A stretch of 64,000 nucleotides of DNA from contig CM060731.1 in assembly GCA_030704615.1 (NCBI GenBank), forward strand, positions 63,404,756 through 63,468,755. Reading direction: 5' to 3'. Shown one piece after another: positions 46,301 through 64,000 of this stretch. The notes under the pieces were generated by a model, which ran no database searches, was not told the DNA's origin, and saw only the letters and a list, made by a program, of their open reading frames with translations. Numbering within the stretch: the first letter of the stretch is position 1; every line of letters begins with the position of its first letter. The translations under genes and the position numbers were made by a program. This DNA is from Takakia lepidozioides. Lineage: Eukaryota > Streptophyta > Takakiopsida > Takakiales > Takakiaceae.

Positions 46301-48065
46301 ATGGTGTTGATTATGAGCAAACATTTTCTCCAGTTGTCAAGTACGAGTCCATGCGCGTCGTGCTCTCCATTGCTGCTCAACAGGATATGCATATTGTGCA
46401 GTTTGACATCAAAACGGCTTTTCTATACGGGGAGCTAGAGGAAGATATATACATGCTGCAGCCCAAAGGCTTTATTGCACCTGGAGAAGAAGGCAAGGTT
46501 TGTCATCTACATAAGAGCCTCTACGAGCTGAAGCAATCGTCGAGGGTATGGAACCAGAAATTTCACAACTTCCTCAATTCATATGATTTGCACCCCACAA
46601 AGGCCGATCCTTGTGTCTACTCCACTAGGCACCCACCCCTCCTCATTACAACGCTTTTTGTTGATGATGGTTTGGGATGTTGCATACAGTCAGACAAGCT
46701 CCAAGGTATGATATCACACATGGAACGGGAATTTCAAGTTTCTACATCTAGTGCTGATATCTACGTGGGTCTGCACATCATGAGAGATCGTGCCCACAAG
46801 CTCTTATGGATTGATCAATCCCTCTACGTCAAGACAATTCTGAAACGATTTGGCTTTGACCATTGCACTCCTATCGCCACTCCAGCGGACCCAAACATTC
46901 GGCTTGATGACACCTCAGATATTCTTGAGGACTCAGACCCATCTTTCCCCTATGCAGAAGCAGTTGGGAGCTTGCAATTTGCTCAAATGGGTAACCGTCC
47001 GGACATAACTTATGCAGTTAACACAGTGGCCAAGTTCTCCTCCAAACCACGAAGGTCCCACTACCTTGCAGACAAACGGATTTTCAGATATCTGTCTGGC
47101 ACTATTAAGTTGGCTTTATGCTATGATGGGAACACTGGCACAAATCTCATACAGGCTTATGCGGATGCTGATTACGCGGGGGATGTTACATATCGCAAAT
47201 CAAGAAGTGGTTGTGTCATACTTCTGAACCAAGGTCCTATCATTTGGTGTAGTCGCAAACAAGCCTGTGTTGCTAGCTCCACTACGGAGGCTGAATATAT
47301 GGCTGCTAGCATGGCAACGAAGGAAGTAGTTTGGTTACGTCGTTTACTGACCAACCTTGGATTTCATCAGCCGCAACCAACCAAACTCTTCAGCGACAAT
47401 CAAAGTTCCATTCGGCTCGTGCATAATCATGAATTCCAGAGGAGGACAAAGCATATTGACGTCCAGTACCATTTCATCATAGAGCATCAGCTTCTTGGTA
47501 CCATCAATGTTCTTTACGTTGCTACTACAGAGCAACTCGCAGATTTATTCATTAAAGTGTTCCCTGCTGATCGATTTCATAAACTTTGCATGCTACTTGG
47601 CCTGGCTATCTTGCCCGCAGCGGAAGCATTGGGAGGTTGATCACTTTTTGGCATCTAGACTTGAGAGCTCGTTTTGTCTGCAGACAATACTCAGTGGGAG
47701 TGTAGAAAGTATCTAGTTACCGTGGCTAGTGTGCACTTAGGACCGTAGGATATGTACTTCAAAATACTGCAAATCGGCCCTACTCATTAGTTAGCACTCT
47801 CTCCCACGATCTCCAGTTACTCATCGCTACGATCTACACTTACTCATAGCTAAGCACCGATATCTTCTTTTCCCTCTAGTATGCCGTTACTTAATCATTC
47901 TTCGAGGGTTGCATACTCGTTGCATATTTAGTGTCACACCCTGTAGGGTAGTTGTATCTCAATTCCATGGAGAGCGCATGAGGCTTGCTAGATCTGTGAC
48001 TTAGTTATGAGTAAAGATCTTCTAGCATCTCTTGACTAACTCAAGTATGTCCTAAGTCGGTGTTT
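43353..48065 (+). mobile_element. Decayed Ty1/copia retrotransposon
   Basis: Gag starts at 43503 (FNGENFQLWKFHMSVMLRAK) and is frameshifted near 43700 and again near 44040. The zinc knuckle is CNYCRTKGHWAKEC, and the protease region is TWYADGGATEHM. A stop follows in a C-rich run, then integrase, reverse transcriptase and RNase H. Possible LTR edges are TGTTAGAAACGCTAG (43353) and, after a purine tract, TGTAGAAAGTATCTAG (47701). The left LTR would be mostly deleted, so the edges are tentative. The LINE that follows begins near 48066. Confidence 0.85.
44470..47640 (+). CDS. Copia pol: integrase, RT, RNase H (frameshifted inside)
   Basis: Long open frame of 1056 codons. It contains the pre-integrase HERFGHVNAN, an integrase core with FKDDFFGY, KLRSDRGGEYLS and EQNGRAERENRT, the reverse transcriptase (KWVYRIK, FDIKTAFLYGELEE, LFVDDGLG) and copia RNase H (YADADYAGD, RSGCVILL, SSTTEAEYMA). 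From about 44890 to 45060 the open frame is wrong: the expected FCEGCALGKNQRQPFP is in another frame, so two compensating shifts are present. This copy is unlikely to be autonomous. Confidence 0.85.
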   Translation: MIADDRRLWVCGVGDINIQCLVDGNWEKRTMSQVLYVPQLKKNLFSVGRAADKGFVTTYKWEACFLTSHDGQGKVVLTGVRSDKLYELQLKVVKPTAEANVAATSPDSNASERTQTAKSLTIWHERFGHVNANMILQMAKPTWSLGCNLRGPKVQTRQVFVKDVLLEKTKGNHSLFAHLFSEHRRQTTFFTLCRSMSVNSFGGARYFVRFKDDFFGYRFVYCIRNKSEMFDVFKRLETTVMRETGNRITKLRSDRGGEYLSNPFSKYLNDVGICHETTAPYSPEQNGRAERENRTLVESMRSMFHAKRLSLQYWGKAAQTAAAYVLNRSGSRVHNGVTPYELWTGQKPTVDHLRVFGSTAYMHIPKEQRKKLDSKSLKTIFVGYCLHSKAYRLWDVKRRRIVISRDILFDELSSPQESTNKAELWGAPLFDVVPQPTFIDLHTGNVAHEPSPLAQVAAITEQQEDLLAQDTAHVFATGEQDPPNQQADVDHSIEHPTKQHTARPQRLRGPPQKLQDFYVSSFAGIVESDDIPEEPHTFTEAMNGSLSHEWKKAMSEEFHSLITNETWVLTDLPPGRKAIPCKWVYRIKTTYTGEIAKYKARVVAKGYSQQYGVDYEQTFSPVVKYESMRVVLSIAAQQDMHIVQFDIKTAFLYGELEEDIYMLQPKGFIAPGEEGKVCHLHKSLYELKQSSRVWNQKFHNFLNSYDLHPTKADPCVYSTRHPPLLITTLFVDDGLGCCIQSDKLQGMISHMEREFQVSTSSADIYVGLHIMRDRAHKLLWIDQSLYVKTILKRFGFDHCTPIATPADPNIRLDDTSDILEDSDPSFPYAEAVGSLQFAQMGNRPDITYAVNTVAKFSSKPRRSHYLADKRIFRYLSGTIKLALCYDGNTGTNLIQAYADADYAGDVTYRKSRSGCVILLNQGPIIWCSRKQACVASSTTEAEYMAASMATKEVVWLRRLLTNLGFHQPQPTKLFSDNQSSIRLVHNHEFQRRTKHIDVQYHFIIEHQLLGTINVLYVATTEQLADLFIKVFPADRFHKLCMLLGLAILPAAEALGG

Positions 48066-51000
48066 TCAATACAATGCCCGGGTGGGCAAAGGGCTCCATC
48101 ATGACGATATCATTGGGCCTTTTGGTGAGGACGAGCTGAATTCTAATGGCAGACGGTTAATTAACTGTCTGCAAGAACTTCAGCTTTTGACCTTGAATAA
48201 CAGGACAAGAGGTGACCAAGTGCAGTGGACTCGTGAGAAATCCCAAAATGGGGAGCGTTCCATTGTGGACTATATCATAATGGACAAAAATTTGTTTCCC
48301 CAGTGTGCCAATGTGTTGATCGACAGAACTGATATTGGTACCTCTGACCACTTCCTGGTTTGGACTGAGATCAAAAGGTGGTTTCCCACCACCAAGAGAT
48401 CTGTGAAACGTTCGATTCGGAAGTGGCGCATAGAAAAATTCCATAACGAGGAGGTCAAGGCTGAGTACGTCCAGGCCTTGCAAGAGGCTCTCCCTCACTT
48501 TGTCCAATCGCTCCAAGAACTTCAGTCTCGCTCTGACAACGCAAGAAATGAAGTCGAAAGAGCAGTGGACTCTTGGGAGAGTTTCGTTTCCTCCGTGGCT
48601 GACAAGATCATTGGGAGGAAACAAATTGTCTGCGGTAGAGCTGTTAAATGGTGGACCAATGAGATCAAACTCAAGATAGTTGAGAGACGAGCCCTCTATA
48701 AAGAGTGCTGCAATTTGAAAACCAGCAGAGAATTGTGGGTGAGGTACTACCAGCTTCGTAAAGATATCAATCAGCTTGTTAGGTCTCAGAAGAAATTATA
48801 CTGGATGAGTTATACAGTGAAATAAACTCAAACCACCATGGTGGTAATGACAAGAAATTCTGGTTGGCCCTTCAACGTTTGTACAAGCCTAAAAACGGTC
48901 AGCAAGTACAAGCGCTGAAGACTACTAAAGGTGCAGTGGTGACTTCATCGGTTGACATTGTCAAAACCTTTGAAAATCACTACAGTATCCTTGGCAGAAC
49001 TTCTAGGTCTAACAGTGAGGGGTCTTCTGCTGAATGGAGGGACACAGTTGGAAAAACTGTTCCTATGATTCAAAACAGCCCTGATGAACTGGAGTATATT
49101 TCAATGGCTTATAACGCTCCCATTAGTTCTTCTGAGATTGTGGAAGCAATTGAACATTTAAATGGATATAAAGCTGGTGGACCTGATGGTATTGTCAACG
49201 AGCTTATCAAGCACGGTGGCGATCCCATGGTAGAGGCCCTAGTTCTCCTCGTTAACCTTATCTGGAAGACTGAAATGATCCCCTTTCGCTGGCGACAGGG
49301 GGTCATTGTCAATCTATACAAGAAGGGTGACAGAGAAGAACCGGGGAACTACCGTGGCATCACGCTCCTCAATGCTGTTGGCAAGACATTCTGCAGAGTT
49401 ATAAGTACTCGTCTCGAGGTTGATCTGGAGTCTAGAGGTTGTTTCCACGAAGGCCAAGCTGGCTTTCGGCGAAACAGGGGCTGTGTGGATCATATCTTCA
49501 CTCTAAGCCAGATTATTCAGGGAAGGAAAAAAGAAGGGAAACCCACTTATGTTTTTTTCCTGGATGTCAAAAAGGCTTATGACACAGTGTGGAGAGATGG
49601 CCTATGGTTCCGCCTCTGGTCTTGTGGGATCAAGGGAAAGATGTGGAGAGTTGTCCACAACTTGTATGCTCACACCAAAAGCTGTGTCACTGTTAACGGA
49701 CAGCATCAATCAACTCCTCGAGGATGTGGAAAGTGAGGGATTTGGGTTAAGGGTGGGTGATACCACCATACCAGCCCTTATGTTTGCGGATGACTTCGCA
49801 GGCATAGGGGAGACTCCAACCAATCTCCAGGAGTTGATTGATTGCGCGAAGAGATACTTTGATCTTTGGGGGCTAGAGGCTAATGTCAGCAAATGTGCAG
49901 TGGTAGCATTCAACGACAGAGGAGAGGGAGGAAGTGATCTTAAGTGGCAGTGGGGTAGCCAAGAGATCCCGGCCCTCCCTTCCTACACTTACCTGGGCGT
50001 TGAGTTTTCCTCCAATTGTAATTGGGATGCACATATCCGGAAAGTTGTTCAAACTGGCAAGGGCAAAGCTCTGGGGCTCACTAAATTTTTCCACTGCAGA
50101 GGGGTCAACTCTGAGGTTAAGAAAACCATGCTTTGTCGCGTTATTAGACCTGCCTTGGAGTACGGATCTGCTATATGGGTTGATAACTCCAACCAGGCTA
50201 AGTCTCTAGAATCCTGTCAAGTGGGGGTGCTTAAGGAGTGTATGTCAGCATGCTCCAAAACAGCCAATGTGGCTGTTCGGGGTGAGTTTGGCATTCCATC
50301 CTTAAGCTCCCGACGAGATGAATTCAAGGTCAGATGGTGGGGTCAGCTGCAACATATGCCCAACACCAGATATCCTAAGTCAATCGACTCTATTCTTGGA
50401 AACAGGACCGCCCTGTCAAACAGGCTAAGTCCTGTAAGAAGAGAGTAGAAGAGATTCTCAAGGACCTGGACCTGGATCCGCAAGTCTTGACCCTGCTGGA
50501 TAAATCTGACTTAGAGGCTGTAGTGTCCGAAGCCATGTCTGTTGCCATGAGATTGTCTGATGAAAATGAAGTTAGGCAGAAAACTTCCCTGAACTTGTTT
50601 CCAGTCAGTGACATGGGGGAGGACATCTTGGATGACCTCAAGGGTCTACCCACTCTCGGCACTAGACTGAAATTTAAACTCAGGGCAGGAAGCCTACCTT
50701 TGAACAGCAAACAGAAGCAGAGAGGAAAGGGAGAGTGCAATTGCCCGTTGTGTGGGCAATCTGAAGACAATATTCATTTTCTGATACACTGTCCGGGGTT
50801 CTCTCACCAAAGAGACGCTCTCTTCAACTCTATCAAGGGAATTGTGCCTGTACCCCTGTTTACCAACTTTGAAAGTCTCGAGGCTGAGCCAAAAGCCCAG
50901 GCCCTCCTGAGGCCTAGATTTTGGGCAAATCACACACAGCAGATTGATGCTTGTGTGAAGGGATTTCTAGAGGATATCTGGAAAACCCGGATTAATTCTT

Positions 51001-51125
51001 TATATGAAGGTAAGTCTTACTACCAACGTCAGCCCCTGACTTCTGTTCCTTTTGTTCCCGCTCAAACTGGGCGCGGGGTCAATGGCCACAAGGCTACGGC
51101 AAACAACGTCTTATGAGTACAATCT
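48066..51125 (+). mobile_element. LINE (first family), 5'-truncated, CT-rich tail
   Basis: The element starts inside the endonuclease (NARVGKGLHHDDIIGPFGED). Reverse transcriptase follows at 48864-49736 (YKAGGPDGIVNELIKHG, GNYRGITLLNAVGKTFCRVI, FLDVKKAYDTVW). A deletion after SCVTVNGQ removes the VAQGC segment, and the frame resumes with ALMFADDFAG. The C-terminal Cys/His motif is CPLCGQSEDNIHFLIHCPG. The 3' end is acgtcttatgagtacaatct then ctctcc. Several frameshifts make it inactive. Confidence 0.9.
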
Positions 51126-51430
51126 CTCTCCAGCACCTTGGTGTTGTAACTGGGATGCTCATATACGAAAAGTGGTTCAAACAGCTAAACACAAAGCTTT
51201 GGGTCTCATTCAAATTTTCCAATGCAGAGGATAAAATACTGAAGTTAAAAAGACCATGCTTTGCAACGTTATGATGCCTAGACTTGGAGTACACATCTGA
51301 GGGCAACTTCAGCCATGTTAAATCCATTCAGCTTTTGGTGCTCAAAGAGAGCTTGTCAGTGTGCTCTAGAACAGCTAACGTGGCTGTTCGGAGTTTGGCG
51401 TGACTCTAGACGTCATTTAAGACTTTATGG
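51126..51430 (+). mobile_element. LINE internal fragment
   Basis: It directly follows the tail of the preceding LINE and matches that element's own 50020-50330 region (NWDAHIRKVVQTAKHKALGL, then EVKKTMLC), with stops and indels. It is older than the copy it adjoins, so that copy may have inserted next to or into it. Confidence 0.75.
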
Positions 51431-52194
51431 TCGGTTGAATTGCATGCAGAAGCATTGGAGCCAAACTGCACCATGTGTACTGCAAGCTGCAATCAATACA
51501 TGAATTTAAACATTATACACAGGTCTCATACTTACCTCCATATTCAAGTTGCTGGAATTGGGGATATAAACAGTTTGTGTGTCCATCAAATGTGCAACAA
51601 CTTCACAATACAACCATGAGAAACCCAGGGCTACAAATTATGGACTAGGGTGGCCATTCTGGAGTAGAGAGGAAGCCTCTTACCACGGCTCAGTGAAGAG
51701 ACTCCATATACACCATTAACACTGCATCCATACATTCCTATCAAGACTTGGTACAATCACAGCGTGAATTCAAAGACTAGCTTTGCAGCATTTAGCATAT
51801 AAACAACTAGACTTCCAGGAGGTTATAGTCATCATGCTGGTTATCAGTGATGTGAGTCGTGACAACCCTCTGACAAGGAAACTAACAAAATTTCTTAGAA
51901 CTCTCAGTGAGAAGCTTTACTTCACATGCAAGGAAGATCCATCAACTCCAACTACGCAGTTGTTGTATTGAGTCAACTGGTGTACAGTGAAATGAGTTCT
52001 ATATTGTACCCCTACTTAGGACAGTTTGGGAAACCCACCAAAGTGACAGTCATATAACATTCACAGCATGCGTAGGGTCTACTTCATGAGATCTAGCTAC
52101 AGACATCTAAACCTACAAATGGCAGCAAGTTATACAACTCAAATCTTCCTTGAACATGATCAGAAAGCTGTACATATGAATATATATGTTCATG
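51431..52194. other. 3' flank of F-box gene, no other feature
   Basis: The part nearest the F-box gene (about 51880-52194) is also present, inverted, after the F-box pseudogene at 14168-14460. The rest shows nothing recognisable. Confidence 0.5.
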
Positions 52195-53365
52195 TCAAGG
52201 AGCAGCAGTCAAACTCGGTGCAAAATTTGCGTTGGGAAGGTACCGGAGCTTGAGCCACTGAGATGGATCAGAGACGGCAATATTATGTATGATATGCTGT
52301 TTCCCTTGAGTATCATTCTTGACGTTGTACCACAAGAGAGTCTCTCCACAAGTCACCCAAATACACTCATCTCTTGCTGAGCATTGCCAGTTGATTTCGA
52401 AAGCTTCTCGGGCAACGACATCCGTCTTACCGACATCATGCGATAACTGGGTTACCGGAAAAGGGTTACGACTGCCTCCTTGCAGCTGAATCGGGGTGAT
52501 GCAAAAGTTCACGATCACATGTGAAATGTCATGCCTTAGGCTCGCCCATGAAAATTCGATAAGGTAGAGAGTATCCATGCACGCCACAAGCCATGGCTTG
52601 CTCATATCTTTACAATAACTCTTGAGCTTGGATCTTACAAGAAAGATAAATGACACTCCTTTTTCGATGTCGAATGCGTTCAACGTCATTAAGTCTCGTC
52701 GACCGTGACTTAGCTGCTGGAAATAATAGAAGCTCCCATTGCATACCACACAATCAAGCGGTGCGCCTAGCTCATGTGGAAATTTATGCACCATCCAAGT
52801 TTGTGTTTTAGAATAGAAAACTTGGAGGAAACTCGGGCCCAAGACAAAAAAATTGTATGTACCAGACAGGTGATCAACATACATGGTTGCAGGGCCTCTT
52901 TCATCCACCACTTGATCAGGCAACTGCTTCCAACTCCTGGTCAGTGGATTACAAACATACAATTGCTGGGTTTCCTGGTCAATGCCTTGACTACATAATA
53001 TTAGGCCCCCAGCTGCATTAAGAACGGTACTCTTCACTCCATTCGGAAGGAATGGCAAAGGAGACAGAACTATTTGCCATTTCTTTGATGCGTGATGCAT
53101 TCCCCAACCCACTTCACTCTCACCAGGAGAGATCGCTCCGTGCTGTAGACCAAAACAAAGGGGAAAGAACCAATCTGTCACCGCCCACCTTCACACGCAT
53201 TTGAAGAAAGGAAGGTTTCACGAGGTCAAAGCGACTCCATGTAGTGCACACAGCTTGGGATGTAAGAAGATCGCGCACCGGGAGATGAGCAAGCACAATC
53301 TCTACAATCTCTTCAGGTAGACGCCTGAAATCTCCGTCTTCACCTTCCGTTTGCTCTCTTTGCAA
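52195..53365 (-). pseudogene. F-box protein gene with a frameshift
   Basis: From 53365 the frame encodes RRLPEEIVEIVLAHLPVRDL and SQAVCTTWSRF, a typical F-box for SCF ubiquitin ligase assembly, then KPSFLQMRVKVGG. The continuation, DWFFPLCFG and on through LYVCNPLTRSWKQLP, CMDTLYLIEFSW and DECIWVTCGE to SLTAAP, is in a different frame that overlaps at 53120-53181. One or two bases added or lost near 53170 explain this; no GT-AG intron fits. Apart from that shift it is full length (about 390 residues). It is either a recent pseudogene or an assembly base error. The C-terminal half is a kelch/beta-propeller-like FBX domain by general appearance only. Confidence 0.75.
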
Positions 53366-53444
53366 CTTGCCGACTCTTGCCCATTTGTAACTAGGATTCT
53401 TTAAGTTGAAAAAGGCTCTCTAGAGAGACTTGTAATTAGCAGTT

Positions 53445-53680
53445 TTCCACTCAAGGGAGATGAAAAGGACACGAGTGTATGCAGGTGAGCGAGGCAACCT
53501 GAGATATATAGTGCGCAGTGAACTCTCGCCGAGACTGCAAGAAGGCAGCCGTCTCTTGTTCCGAGACAGCAAACCACTCAAGGGAGATTAAAGATACATG
53601 AGTGTGTGCAGCCAGGCAACTGGAGATATATAGTGCAGTGATCTCGCCGAGACTGCAAGGAAGGCGGCCGACTCGATAGC
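53445..53680. repeat. ~120-bp tandem duplication upstream of F-box gene
   Basis: Two copies (about 53445-53556 and 53569-53680) share ccactcaagggaga, a gagatatatagtgc block and ctcgccgagactgcaa. On the minus strand the block gives a TATATAT sequence about 140 bp before the F-box start, so this is probably a duplicated promoter segment. Confidence 0.7.
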
Positions 53681-53755
53681 AAAAGCGAAAACAAAGATAG
53701 CAAAAAAGAAAACAAAAGCGTAGAAAGGTAGAAACGAGAACCCTTGAAAACTTTT

Positions 53756-54277
53756 CCTAGTTTTTCTTTTTCTTTTTCTTTTTCCCCCCTAGTGCTATAT
53801 TCATGGGGTAGAAAATTAAAAGGAAAAGAAAGAAAAAAGGTTTTTCTTTTTCTTCTTTTTTTCCTAGTAATTTTCTTTTAACCTAGGAAAGGCTATTTTG
53901 TACCAATGCAGTGTCAGCCTCTTATGCATCTGAAAATGAAATTGACTCCAAATGACATCAACCCCTTACCTTGCAGTGAAGAAAAGCTGAAGCCTTGCTG
54001 GTTTACTGATGAATATGAATGGCCACCAGGAGAGCAGGTCCCAGTACAAAAGGATGCAGGCCTCTCCTTGACTCGTCATTGTGCCAAAAGAGCCAGTTTC
54101 ACTGGACAACTAAAGGTTGCAATAGATACCTTCAGACAGTCAATAAAGGCGAGCTATATGAACAACGACTCTCCTACAATCCCTACTGCTTGTAAAGTAT
54201 GGTTCTGTCAGAGAACTAAGCCTACACTGCCTTTATTGATGTGCATAAAAGATAATATCAGATGCATATGAGACAAA
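53756..54277. other. Low-complexity tracts and RPT6 3' flank
   Basis: Pyrimidine-rich ttttctttttctttttc runs (53760-53790, 53838-53880) lie around a purine-rich run. They could fold, or be old poly(A)/poly(T) remnants. The remainder to the RPT6 stop shows no recognised gene. Confidence 0.5.
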
Positions 54278-61319
<7,042 letters not shown>

Positions 61320-63600
61320 AACTTCTGAAAGCAAACCGAGTCTCAGAGCCTGCCACAAATCTGCGGCCACACAAGCAAAGGCAGACAGATAAGACACTAG
61401 ACCTGGGGTTGGAAAACGAGAGAGACGATACCGAGGACCGCGACGAATAGATGAATGCGAGATGAACAATGAGCAGATGAACTACCGCTTAGGACGATCA
61501 TCCATACGAATTGTTCATCCATTTTCCCAGTCTCATCCGTTACCCATATTCAGAATGCTATTTCATGGATGAAAATTAAATGATCTTTATGTACGAAATC
61601 AGTTCACGATTTCATCTATGATCTATGGTCTGACTCTAATTAATCAGTAACCATCATTCTCGTACAAATAATGCATACCTGACAAAACAGGCTTTGCCTT
61701 TTTCTTTTTTCTTTTTTTTTTGAGAAATGGGACTGAGGCCCTGCTCGAGGCCCTGCTTTGCCTTCGGACTCTGAATACCCATAACTATGGTCATCTTGTT
61801 TGTTTTTTTTTTTTTAATATTAAATTATAATGGGGTATTTTTCTTTTTTTAACTGGGGCAGATGCCCGACTGCAACTTTTTTTTTTTTAAGAAAAAGGTT
61901 GTGAGCTGTCGCTCCCAGGTGTGTTTCCATTCTTAAAAAAAAAAGAAAAAAAAAAGGGATGAAGCCCTTTAATCCATACTAAAGAGATGTCCTGGAAAGA
62001 ATAACCAGGACAGGAGACCATAAGGCCTACACCTATGGATAGATCGGGTACTGCGACTTTATTTGGAATTACTAGGAATTTTAGTCCTTTTTTAAAAGAG
62101 AAAAGTCATTTATAAATTAATTATCTAGTAGCCTAAAAATAAAAATAAAAGTAGCCTAGGTGAGGTGAGGTGAGGTGGAAGGGGTACAAAGGCCCTACAT
62201 CAAAATTATTGTGACAAAGACTGAGCTCTAGACTTGTGGATCATCCACTAGAACCCTGGTTCTCTCAATCGGGTCCACATTTGCAGCTAATCACTACTAT
62301 GGTTAATCGTAATTTACTGTTCTGATACTGGTTTTACAACAACTCTAAGTTGTGCTAGTGACAGATTTAAGGGTAAGAAATTAGAGCCGCTTCTGCATTG
62401 GGAAGCACCACAAAAAATGTGGATGTGTGAAGCGTTGCTGAAGTTAATACAAGTCTTATGATATGCCATAGTCGGATGATATGGTCTACTTTGTTCCGTT
62501 GGATGTCAATTTCTTGACTCGATGTGATCACAGGGGTTCAACATGTGGCCAAATTTCCAATTGCAGAGGGTGCATTTCTGGCTATCCACAAGGACTCGAT
62601 CTTCCAGACTGATGAGGCAGGAGTAAAGATGTTGTCATTAGAGGTACCTTTTTTTGCAATTCTGGCCGGCCTCACTAAATGTGCTTTGGCGAGGCCCAAA
62701 TACGGCGGCCCGACAAAATGCTGCCAAATATAGGCGGCCAAGCTCTATAGCCACATGTACATTTTGGTGGCAAAACCGGTGTCGCTCGTTGTGCCACTCG
62801 CATTTTTATGGCAAAACAAACATCGTCGCCAAAAGCGAGGACGGTAGCCAAGGCTGTCGTAGCGCCGGGAAGCGCTACGAACCCTATCCCAACCGCCGCA
62901 ACCACCTCGCTACGGCGAAACTGGCGTGCTGATTGGAGAAGTCCGTGGAATCGTCCTCCGGATGGGCAGGGTTGGTATGGTTGGATTCCGAGGGGCAGGC
63001 CACTTGGCAGGCCTATACGTAGAAGCTAGCTTCTAGGGCAGCAGTTATGTGTGAAACCCTTGGGATAGGGTTTGCGATTCATTTGGTTGCACCTAATACT
63101 TTGATAATGCGTGGCAGTGCAGGCCCCACCGTCCTTGAGCAGGCACCAGCCTCATTAAGTAGAGCCAGGGAGAGGCTGAGAGACTGACGAGTGCTTGGGA
63201 AAAGGCAGCATGAAGTGTGAATCAACAAGAGGTTTGAGAGGGCCAGAGAATTATGGCATTTTAGTAGCTCTGGATGCTGCTCAAACAAGGGGAGGTGGGA
63301 CGGACTTGTGCTTGCTTGTAGGAAGGACAGGGAGAAGAGGAGGGCAGATACGACAGATTCAAGGAAGTGAGCTGAGAAATGAGCCAAGGTGTGTGTGTGT
63401 GTGAGACAGGAGAGAGAGAAAGAAGAAACTAGAAAGTAGATTACGTCCGAAGAGCAGCATTAAGGGGCCCAGTTGTGGATTGCCAATACAGTTAAAATAC
63501 TGGCATCCTTCAGAGAAAGGGAGAAAAGAGGGCTCAGATAAAAGGTAGTGTATTTTTGGGGGTGCGGGGAGGACGATAGAAAGAGATTGCCAAATCTGAA
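61320..63600. other. RPT6 upstream region, no recognised gene
   Basis: It contains the presumed RPT6 promoter, homopolymer A/T runs (61690-61960), a tttttttaagaa / ttcttaaaaaaa foldback around 61877-61950, four gaggt units (about 62159-62178) and a seven-base-stem hairpin at 62859-62878. No supported coding sequence. Confidence 0.5.
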
Positions 63601-63725
63601 AGGGAAGGAAATTCCAGAGAGAGAGAGAATGTACTGATAAGACGTTGTTTGTTTGCCGTAGCCTTGTGGCCATTGACCCACGCGCAGAGTTTGAACGGAA
63701 CTCCAGAGAGAGAGAGAGAGAGAGG
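63601..63725 (-). mobile_element. Minimal LINE 3' insertion with target-site duplication
   Basis: About 80 bases of the LINE terminus (aatgtactgataagacgttg, gccgtagccttgtggccatt, gacccacgcgcag) are flanked by ggaaattccagagagagaga on one side and ggaactccagagagagagag on the other. The flanking repeats look like a target-site duplication in a GA tract, as expected for target-primed reverse transcription. Confidence 0.75.
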
Positions 63726-63729
63726 GGCT

Positions 63730-64000
63730 ATGGATGGCTCTAATGGAGTGGAAACGAAGGTGGTTGAGAGCTCATTTAAGGACAAGGAAGATCGCGGAGT
63801 GTGGAAGACATTATGCCGCTCGATCTCGGTTATATCTAGCAATGGGCACTCAGGGATAGCTGCGGCCAGGATGAAGCAACGCTCTGTGACCCTCGGAGGC
63901 CTACGCGTTGAGCGGGTACCGGAAGATAATGAAGAGACTCTGCTGGATAGGATGCGAGCATCTGTGATTGAGCTCGACCCTCTTTCCAAGGCAACCCTTT
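63730..64000 (+). CDS. Unrecognised protein, N-terminal 90 residues (runs off end)
   Basis: ATG at 63730 starts an open frame with no stop to the window edge: MDGSNGVETKVVESSFKDKE, then GVWKTLCRSISVISSNGHSG, RSVTLGGLRVERVPEDNEET and LDRMRASVIELDPLSKATL. Composition and lack of stops support coding. I do not recognise the family. The LINE insertion lies directly upstream, in what would be its 5' UTR or promoter. Confidence 0.55.
   Translation, partial: MDGSNGVETKVVESSFKDKEDRGVWKTLCRSISVISSNGHSGIAAARMKQRSVTLGGLRVERVPEDNEETLLDRMRASVIELDPLSKATL

Noticed and set aside
53906-54271. 121-codon plus-strand frame next to the RPT6 end
   Set aside because: No recognised domain, atypical composition, and it lies in the RPT6 3' flank; chance frame is more likely.
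62524-62960. Frames on both strands in the GC-rich stretch before the last gene
   Set aside because: No domain, no splice sites in phase, and composition resembles decayed repeat.

Overview
The window is nuclear DNA from a land plant with large, transposon-filled intergenic space. The host genes are a plastid lipid-importer permease (TGD1), a plastid ABC ATPase (ABCI10), mitochondrial QCR6, exosome RRP43, proteasome RPT6, a JmjC protein and an amino-acid permease relic. Two long, single-exon-body PPR-DYW proteins of the style common in ferns and other seed-free plants suggest a fern. That lineage call is inference; the species cannot be read from the sequence.

Layout. 1-10.2 kb: two tandem PPR-DYW genes. 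Each is preceded by a small 80-nt exon that, spliced to the start of the PPR exon, encodes an OSB-type PDF motif (a single-stranded nucleic-acid binding motif of plant organellar SSB-like proteins). They therefore appear to be PDF-PPR-DYW fusion genes. 10.2-14.6 kb: relics (Ty3/gypsy, LINE, and an F-box pseudogene split by a 1.3-kb insertion). 14.6-17.8 kb and 36.1-39.5 kb: arms of a 3.2-3.4 kb inverted repeat, nearly identical by eye, each holding a broken OSB-like gene. Between the arms lies an 18-kb segment with five apparently intact housekeeping genes: JmjC(-), TGD1(+), ABCI10(-), QCR6(-) and RRP43(+), two pairs of which are divergent. 39.6-43.3 kb: amino-acid permease pseudogene and a third, rearranged copy of the inverted-repeat sequence, itself hit by a truncated LINE. 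43.4-51.4 kb: a decayed Ty1/copia element followed by a 5'-truncated LINE. 52.2-53.4 kb: F-box gene with a frameshift. 54.3-61.3 kb: complete nine-exon RPT6 gene whose intron 6 carries a head-to-tail stack of LINE copies. The window ends inside the first exon of an unrecognised gene.

The genes do not form one pathway. The themes are organelle function (PPR/OSB, TGD1, ABCI10, QCR6) and heavy remodelling by one LINE family whose 3' tail is CT-rich. Gene models were built by hand from conserved protein sequence plus splice-site and phase agreement. Arm identities, exon edges of relics and all family names come from reading and recall, not from database searches.
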